NCBI GenBank assembly: GCA_023387295.1
Contig: JAEWIG010000239.1
Location: 1 to 9,745 of the forward strand
DNA length: 9,745 bases
Source of the DNA: Bacillota bacterium
GTDB lineage: Bacteria > Bacillota > Bacilli > Bacillales > Cytobacillaceae
Direction of reading: 5' to 3'
The position numbers and the translations under genes are program-made. The notes under the pieces are model-generated. The model was not told the DNA's origin and ran no database searches. It saw only the letters and a list, made by a program, of their open reading frames with translations. Below, in pieces: positions 5,033-9,745 of the stretch (its first letter is position 1; each line of letters starts with the position of its first letter).

Positions 5033-8000
5033 TTGGGGAAAAGAAAACTTACGAAACTATTTAGTAGTATTCTAGCCTTTATCATGGTGTTATCACTAGT
5101 AATGCCTGTATCGGCGACAGAAACAGTTGAGAGCAAACCATTTAAGCAAGAGCAGCAGAGTGAAAGAAATCTGCAGCTAAAGGCGGCCATTGCAGAGCAA
5201 TTAGAGGCGATTGAAGGTTTACCAAAGCTACATAAGGAATTAGAGGATAAATCAGGTAATGCAGAGATACCAGTTATTATCCATCTATCTGAAAATCCAG
5301 TAGCGCTAGAAAAAGGGATAAATGATCTAAAAGGTAAAACGCTATCAAACTCACAAATTTCACAAATCCGTGACAAAGTAAACAGACAGCAAGCAACTGT
5401 TGACAGAGAAATGAGAGTAAAAGGTATCTCTTTTGAAAAAGGTTTTGCATATAATACAGTTCTAAACGGCTTTGCTGCTAAAGTAAAAGCTGATGACCTA
5501 AAAAAACTACTTGAAATTCAAGGCATTACTTTAGTAGAGCCAGATACTATCGTTCATGCGTCAAATGCCAAGAAGCCAGTAGATTCTTCATCAGATCTTG
5601 AAAAAGTAGTAGATTACGATGCAAAGATGAACACAAGCATCCCGTTCTTAGGAATTGAAAAGATTTGGGATGAAGGTTACAAAGGAAAGGGTGTCAAGGT
5701 AGCTGTACTTGATACAGGAATTGATCCAGACCATCCAGAATTCCAAGGAATCTACAAGGGTGGAAAGAACTTCATTCCAAACAGTTCTACTTACACTCGC
5801 CAACGTGCAGATGATGATGCACGAGAAACATCACCAGTAGAGCGCCCGGCTAACACGCCAGAATTTAATGAGCGTGGTAGCTCATTCTACACAGACCACG
5901 GTACGCATGTTGCAGGAACAATTGCTGCTATCGGTGCGAATGAATACGGTATTAGTGGGATTGCCCCAGAAATCGATCTATATGCTTACCGAGTATTAGG
6001 TGCATATGGAAGTGGCTCAACTTCTGGAATCATTGCAGCCATTGAGCATGCAGTAAATCAAAAAATGGATGTTATCAACCTTTCACTCGGTGGAGGTTCT
6101 AACACAGAGACAGATGCGGGCTCATTCGCGATTAATAACGCGATGATGGCTGGAGTAATCTCTGTTATTTCAACAGGAAACTCAGGTCCAAACCGTGGAA
6201 CAATGGGAACTCCTGGAACAGCCCGTCTTGGAATAGCCGTTGGTAACACGACTAATCCAGAAACGCAATATAACGGAACAGTAACGATCACAGTTAATGA
6301 TGATTACAACTACGCGAAGCAATTGGAATTTATGGGGACAACATTCGGCCAGGATTTAGAGAATCAATTAGCAGGTGACTTTGAGCTTGTAGCAATTCCG
6401 GGGGTCGGTAATAAGGCTGACTATAACGGTATTGATGTAAAAGGAAAGGTAGCTCTTATCTCCCGTGGAGAAATTGCATTTGTCGATAAAATTGCCAATG
6501 CAAAGTCAAATGGTGCAGTTGCAACGATTATCCATAACTTCTCAGGTGGAACGAATGCACCAGGCGTATCAAATGTATTTTTAGGTGATTCATTTGCCTT
6601 CATCCCGTCAATGGATATGTCGGTAACAGACGGATCCGCTATTCGCGATGCACTTAAGAACGGCGTAGGTACTGTCACATTCGCAAACTTCGGCTCTACA
6701 AAGACCGAAGGCAATGAAGTTAACGACTCTAGTTCACGTGGACCTTCTACACCGAACTTTGATATTAAACCAGATGTAACAGCACCTGGTACAAATATTA
6801 TGTCTTCAATACCAGCTTACAAATGGGATTTCCCAGAGGCAACCTATGAACACTCTTATGATCGTTTTACAGGAACGTCAATGTCAGCACCACACATCTC
6901 TGGAATTGCTGCACTAGTTAAACAAGCGAACCCAACTTGGGATGCGTTTGATGTAAAAGTAGCGATTTCCAATACGGCACAAATACTAGATACAAGTAAA
7001 TATGATGTCTTTGCTCAAGGAGCAGGTCGTGTAGATGCATATGCAGCAGCATTCCCAAGCATTCTTGCTTATGCAGAGGATGAGGCCGTACTTGATGCAA
7101 GCGGTGAAATTGTGCCAAACCTTAAAGGAACGGTTACATTTGGTCCGCAAAAACTGGATAAGGATATTTCAGTTACGAAGCAAATTCGTGTGAAGGACCT
7201 TAAAGGAGCGGGCGGAAACTATAATGTGAATGTGGACGTAACAAAGTCATTTGCTGATGCGAAATTAACAATTGACAATCCATCCTTTACATTAGCTCCA
7301 AATGGCGAACAGCTATTAAACGTAACATTAACAGCATCGAAAAACACGGCTGCTAAAGCAGGAGATGAGATTCTAGGCTATATCCATGTTACAGGCGGGG
7401 ATAATGATATATCCTTACCATTTGCAGCTGATTTCGCTGGAGTAGCAGCAACAGAAGTAAAAGATATGCGTATCACTGAAACAGATCTATCTTTTAACGG
7501 AGACGGAGTTAAAGATTCCGCAATGCTTTATTTCACAATCACAGGAGATGTCTCAACGAACTATATCGAACTTTGGGATATTGAAGACCCTGAGGGCGGA
7601 GAATATGGTGATGGCTATATTGGCTACTTACATGCAAGTAATTCATTAGGCGCAGGATCGTACCAATTAAATGTCAATGGAAATTACCGACCATGGGAAA
7701 ATGCAGCTCAATTGACTAAAATTCCAGATGGATTGTATACGATTGACTTTACTGCACAAGCGAAAACAGGCGTTATCGGTGACTATGTTGGCCCGATTGT
7801 TGTAAAAACAACAAAGCCTGTAATTGAAGGTGAAGTGGCAGCGAATAAATTAGCTGGACAAGTGGTAGATAAGTATATTGATTACAATGAAGTACTAAAA
7901 GATTACGGGCTACATTACGAGCTTAACACGAAGCTTAAGGCTTCCTATGTAATCACAAGCGATGGTAAAGCAGGCGCTGCAGTACCAATGACTCTAAATC

Positions 8001-8950
8001 AAGACGGTTCATTTGAAATCGATTTAACAAAAGATGCAGATTCAGTTACAGTTCATGTTGAGGACGCTGCTGGAAATAAAGGTAAAGCAGATTTCACTGT
8101 AGAAAAGGCAGCAGAAGTCACTCTAGATGTAGATAAAGGTGAAGTAACAATTGAAAAAGGTAGCACAGCTACAGTAGTTGTTACGCAATCAACGAAGGAT
8201 GGCGACACTGTAACAGAGGAAGATGTAACAGCAAAAGCAACATACACAGTAGAAAACGAAGCAATCGCATCAGTTCAATCTGGTGTTATTACAGCTAAGG
8301 CTGCTGGTGAAACAATCGTTACCATTTCTTACGGTGATAATGAAGTTACAGTAAATGTAACAGTAGTTGAGGAAGAGCCAGAAGCGGAAGTCAGCTTGGC
8401 AGTTAATCCGACGTCTGTATCAATGGAAGAAGGAAAATCTGCAACAGTAGTAGTAACTCAAACAACGAAGGTTGGCGAAGATATTACTGAAGAGAATGTA
8501 ACAGCAAACGCAACATATACAGTTGCAGACGAATCAATCGCATCCGTTCAAGCTGGTGTTATCACAGGTAAAGCATCTGGTCAAACTACCGTTACGATTA
8601 CTTATGGTGAAAACTCCGTAACAGTAGCTGTAACAGTAGTTGAAGGCGAAACTGATCCTGATAAAACAGTTACATTAAAGGCTGATAAAGTAGCATTCCT
8701 TATTAGCGTAGGCAAGACAGATAATGTGAAGATTACAGAAGTGACAACAAGAGGTAATAATACAACAGAAAAAGATGTAACAGCTTTAGCTACCTATAAA
8801 GTAGCAAACGAAAAAATTGCAACAGTGAAGGATGGTGTTATTCTAGGGAAGGCTGCTGGAATAACAGAAATCACTGTAACGTATGGTGATCAAACAGTTA
8901 AGCTAACTGTAGCTATTCAAGCTACTGATGGTGATAGACCTAGAAGATAA
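5033..8950 (+). CDS. Secreted Vpr-like S8 serine protease with PA and BIG2 domains
   Basis: This 1305-residue exported subtilase starts at TTG behind AAGGAGGA with ideal spacing. Residues 1-28 are a signal peptide: KRK, a hydrophobic core, and likely cleavage after VSA. An I9-type inhibitor propeptide spans about 78-175. The S8 catalytic residues are all present: D227 (VLDTG), H289 (DHGTHVAGT), the oxyanion Asn N383 (TGNSGP) and S616 (GTSMSAPH). A PA domain is inserted at about 435-555, as in B. subtilis Vpr and lactocepins. Beta domains follow, one with an NGDG turn (822-825) like that of FlgD-type Ig folds, and three BIG2 Ig-like repeats end the protein. Vpr is 806 residues, so the C-terminal half is a large addition. 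There is no LPxTG, SLH or membrane anchor; the tail is GDRPRR. The role is likely extracellular protein degradation or processing. A hairpin-rich leader precedes it. Confidence 0.92.
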   Translation: MGKRKLTKLFSSILAFIMVLSLVMPVSATETVESKPFKQEQQSERNLQLKAAIAEQLEAIEGLPKLHKELEDKSGNAEIPVIIHLSENPVALEKGINDLKGKTLSNSQISQIRDKVNRQQATVDREMRVKGISFEKGFAYNTVLNGFAAKVKADDLKKLLEIQGITLVEPDTIVHASNAKKPVDSSSDLEKVVDYDAKMNTSIPFLGIEKIWDEGYKGKGVKVAVLDTGIDPDHPEFQGIYKGGKNFIPNSSTYTRQRADDDARETSPVERPANTPEFNERGSSFYTDHGTHVAGTIAAIGANEYGISGIAPEIDLYAYRVLGAYGSGSTSGIIAAIEHAVNQKMDVINLSLGGGSNTETDAGSFAINNAMMAGVISVISTGNSGPNRGTMGTPGTARLGIAVGNTTNPETQYNGTVTITVNDDYNYAKQLEFMGTTFGQDLENQLAGDFELVAIPGVGNKADYNGIDVKGKVALISRGEIAFVDKIANAKSNGAVATIIHNFSGGTNAPGVSNVFLGDSFAFIPSMDMSVTDGSAIRDALKNGVGTVTFANFGSTKTEGNEVNDSSSRGPSTPNFDIKPDVTAPGTNIMSSIPAYKWDFPEATYEHSYDRFTGTSMSAPHISGIAALVKQANPTWDAFDVKVAISNTAQILDTSKYDVFAQGAGRVDAYAAAFPSILAYAEDEAVLDASGEIVPNLKGTVTFGPQKLDKDISVTKQIRVKDLKGAGGNYNVNVDVTKSFADAKLTIDNPSFTLAPNGEQLLNVTLTASKNTAAKAGDEILGYIHVTGGDNDISLPFAADFAGVAATEVKDMRITETDLSFNGDGVKDSAMLYFTITGDVSTNYIELWDIEDPEGGEYGDGYIGYLHASNSLGAGSYQLNVNGNYRPWENAAQLTKIPDGLYTIDFTAQAKTGVIGDYVGPIVVKTTKPVIEGEVAANKLAGQVVDKYIDYNEVLKDYGLHYELNTKLKASYVITSDGKAGAAVPMTLNQDGSFEIDLTKDADSVTVHVEDAAGNKGKADFTVEKAAEVTLDVDKGEVTIEKGSTATVVVTQSTKDGDTVTEEDVTAKATYTVENEAIASVQSGVITAKAAGETIVTISYGDNEVTVNVTVVEEEPEAEVSLAVNPTSVSMEEGKSATVVVTQTTKVGEDITEENVTANATYTVADESIASVQAGVITGKASGQTTVTITYGENSVTVAVTVVEGETDPDKTVTLKADKVAFLISVGKTDNVKITEVTTRGNNTTEKDVTALATYKVANEKIATVKDGVILGKAAGITEITVTYGDQTVKLTVAIQATDGDRPRR
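8114..8933 (+). repeat. Three tandem BIG2 Ig-like repeats within the protease gene
   Basis: The C-terminal 270 residues consist of three units of about 85 residues, starting near residues 1029, 1119 and 1211. Each repeats the order ATVVVTQ-T, VTxEdVTAxATYtV, IASVQxGVIT-KA-G, and TyGdNxVTV. Units 1 and 2 are very alike at protein level and share many codons. Unit 3 is more diverged (DNVKITEVTT in place of ATVVVTQTT). Such repeats in secreted proteins usually bind cell-wall or surface sugars and act as spacers. The gradient of similarity suggests that units 1 and 2 arose by the more recent duplication. Confidence 0.8.
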
Positions 8951-8997
8951 TATGTTATTTTAGAACCTTGTTGTAATTTGAACATTAGCATATTTGT

Positions 8998-9035
8998 AAA
9001 AAAGAAGAGTCAGCATTTGCTGGCTCTTCTTTCAA
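8998..9035. terminator. Bidirectional terminator between convergent genes
   Basis: A 14-bp stem pairs 9001-9014 (AAAGAAGAGTCAGC) with 9019-9032 (GCTGGCTCTTCTTT) around the loop ATTT, with one G-T wobble. The right arm ends in TTT for the + strand, and an AAAAAA run (8998-9003) gives a T run on the minus strand. It stands between the protease stop (8950) and the stop of the minus-strand gene (9051) and can serve both. Confidence 0.88.
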
Positions 9036-9050
9036 TGAAAGGCTCTATCA

Positions 9051-9707
9051 CTACTTTTGAGATTTTACTCTTAGCTTTCTTATTTCAAGTGCTGCCTCTT
9101 CTTTTGTTATCGTCCCTTCTTCTAGTTTTTTATTAATAGCATCGATTTCTGATTTTGTACGACTAACTACCGTTTCTAGCGATTTATTCATTGCTTCAAG
9201 CTCTGTAAGTGGAATTCCAAGAGCTTTCAGACTAGCGATAGCTTCTTCCTTTGTGATTATGCGAGCCAATAGTTTTTGGATAATCTCTTTTGCTTTCGTG
9301 TTTGTATCTTCATCGATATTTGCGAATTTTCCAGCATTCTTATCCTGATTAGGGAGATTAATTCTTTGTTTTCGAAGTTCTCTAGCTTCATCAGGTGTTA
9401 ATTTATTCACCTTTAAACTTTCTTTAATCGCCTTGATTTTTTCTTTAGTGGCATCATCTAAACTAGCAAGATACACTTCTCTATCCATCTTTTCACTTGG
9501 AGGAGTGATGCCAAGTGCATTTAGTTCTTCAATGATTTTTTGGAATCTATCTTGTGTTGCTTTGGTTGATAAGACATTTTCTGTTTTTTTTACTTCAACG
9601 TTATCCTCTGAAGTGAATGCTAGAGTAGATGCACCCATTCCTCCAATTATCCCAGCTGTAAATACGCCTGACATTACATAGCCAATGAACTTCTTTTTTC
9701 TTCTCAT
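9051..9707 (-). CDS. Exported helix-rich protein of unknown function
   Basis: I do not recognise this 218-residue protein. The N terminus is a signal peptide or membrane anchor: MRRKKK, then a hydrophobic stretch from about 7 to 30 (GYVMSGVFTAGIIGGMGAS), with possible cleavage after TLA. The rest is charged and predicted helical, without cysteines. It contains short look-alike units: LTPDEARELRK, ITKEEAIASLKALGI and ITKEEAALEIRKL. An earlier segment, IIEELNALGI, echoes the LKALGI ending. The last third (LEAMNKSLETVVSRTKSEIDAINKKLEEG) could form a coiled coil. The ATG is supported by AGGAGGA on the minus strand at 9715-9721, 7 bases away. The gene converges on the protease gene and shares its terminator. 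Its promoter lies mostly outside the window. Location outside the membrane is likely; a role in the cell envelope or in sporulation is only a guess. Confidence 0.75.
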   Translation of the reverse strand: MRRKKKFIGYVMSGVFTAGIIGGMGASTLAFTSEDNVEVKKTENVLSTKATQDRFQKIIEELNALGITPPSEKMDREVYLASLDDATKEKIKAIKESLKVNKLTPDEARELRKQRINLPNQDKNAGKFANIDEDTNTKAKEIIQKLLARIITKEEAIASLKALGIPLTELEAMNKSLETVVSRTKSEIDAINKKLEEGTITKEEAALEIRKLRVKSQK

Positions 9708-9745
9708 TGAATCATCCTCCTAAATGTAATCAGTGACTGTAACTG

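Noticed and set aside
4972..5376. 134-codon minus-strand ORF across the protease start
   Set aside because: It is antisense to the signal peptide and propeptide coding region, has no Shine-Dalgarno site and is Ser/Phe/Cys-rich as expected of a reverse-strand shadow.
6421..6714. 97-codon minus-strand ORF inside the protease gene
   Set aside because: It lies wholly antisense to the PA-domain region, and its composition mirrors the coding strand.
9433..9681. 82-codon + strand ORF opposite the minus-strand exported protein gene
   Set aside because: It is antisense to a gene with a clear start, ribosome-binding site and signal peptide, and lacks its own ribosome-binding site.

Overview
The window is AT-rich, with canonical Shine-Dalgarno sites, frequent TTG starts and protein families typical of the Bacillaceae. 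These include PhoU, a YrrT-type methyltransferase, a Vpr-like exported subtilase and an ECF-type sigma/zinc anti-sigma protein. I infer a Bacillus-like Firmicute; the sequence alone does not fix the genus.

Layout. Bases 1-270 are the 3' end of phoU, followed by a good intrinsic terminator. The 488-base gap up to the next gene holds a decayed minus-strand fragment of a MalT/LuxR-type regulator (374-565) and, just before the next gene, a striking palindrome (700-726). Then come, all on +, a yrrT-like methyltransferase (759-1397), a radical SAM/SPASM-type protein with a TTG start (1495-2370) and a 687-residue membrane protein (2503-4566). That protein joins an ECF-like sigma factor, a zinc-binding anti-sigma domain, one membrane helix and a large extracellular sensor region in one chain.

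The 466-base gap from 4567 to 5032 is structured. It has a terminator, a second hairpin, a possible 13-codon TTG-start leader ORF and a second terminator-like hairpin about 80 bases before the next gene. That gene (5033-8950) encodes a 1305-residue secreted S8 protease with signal peptide, I9 propeptide, complete catalytic residues, a PA insert and three C-terminal BIG2 Ig-like repeats. A bidirectional terminator separates it from a convergent minus-strand gene (9051-9707) for an exported, helix-rich protein of unknown function.

The genes do not form one pathway. The most interesting items are the one-chain sigma/anti-sigma fusion, the hairpin-rich leader of the protease, the palindrome before yrrT and the regulator fossil. 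I see no CRISPR array, tRNA, rRNA, insertion sequence or recognisable riboswitch.
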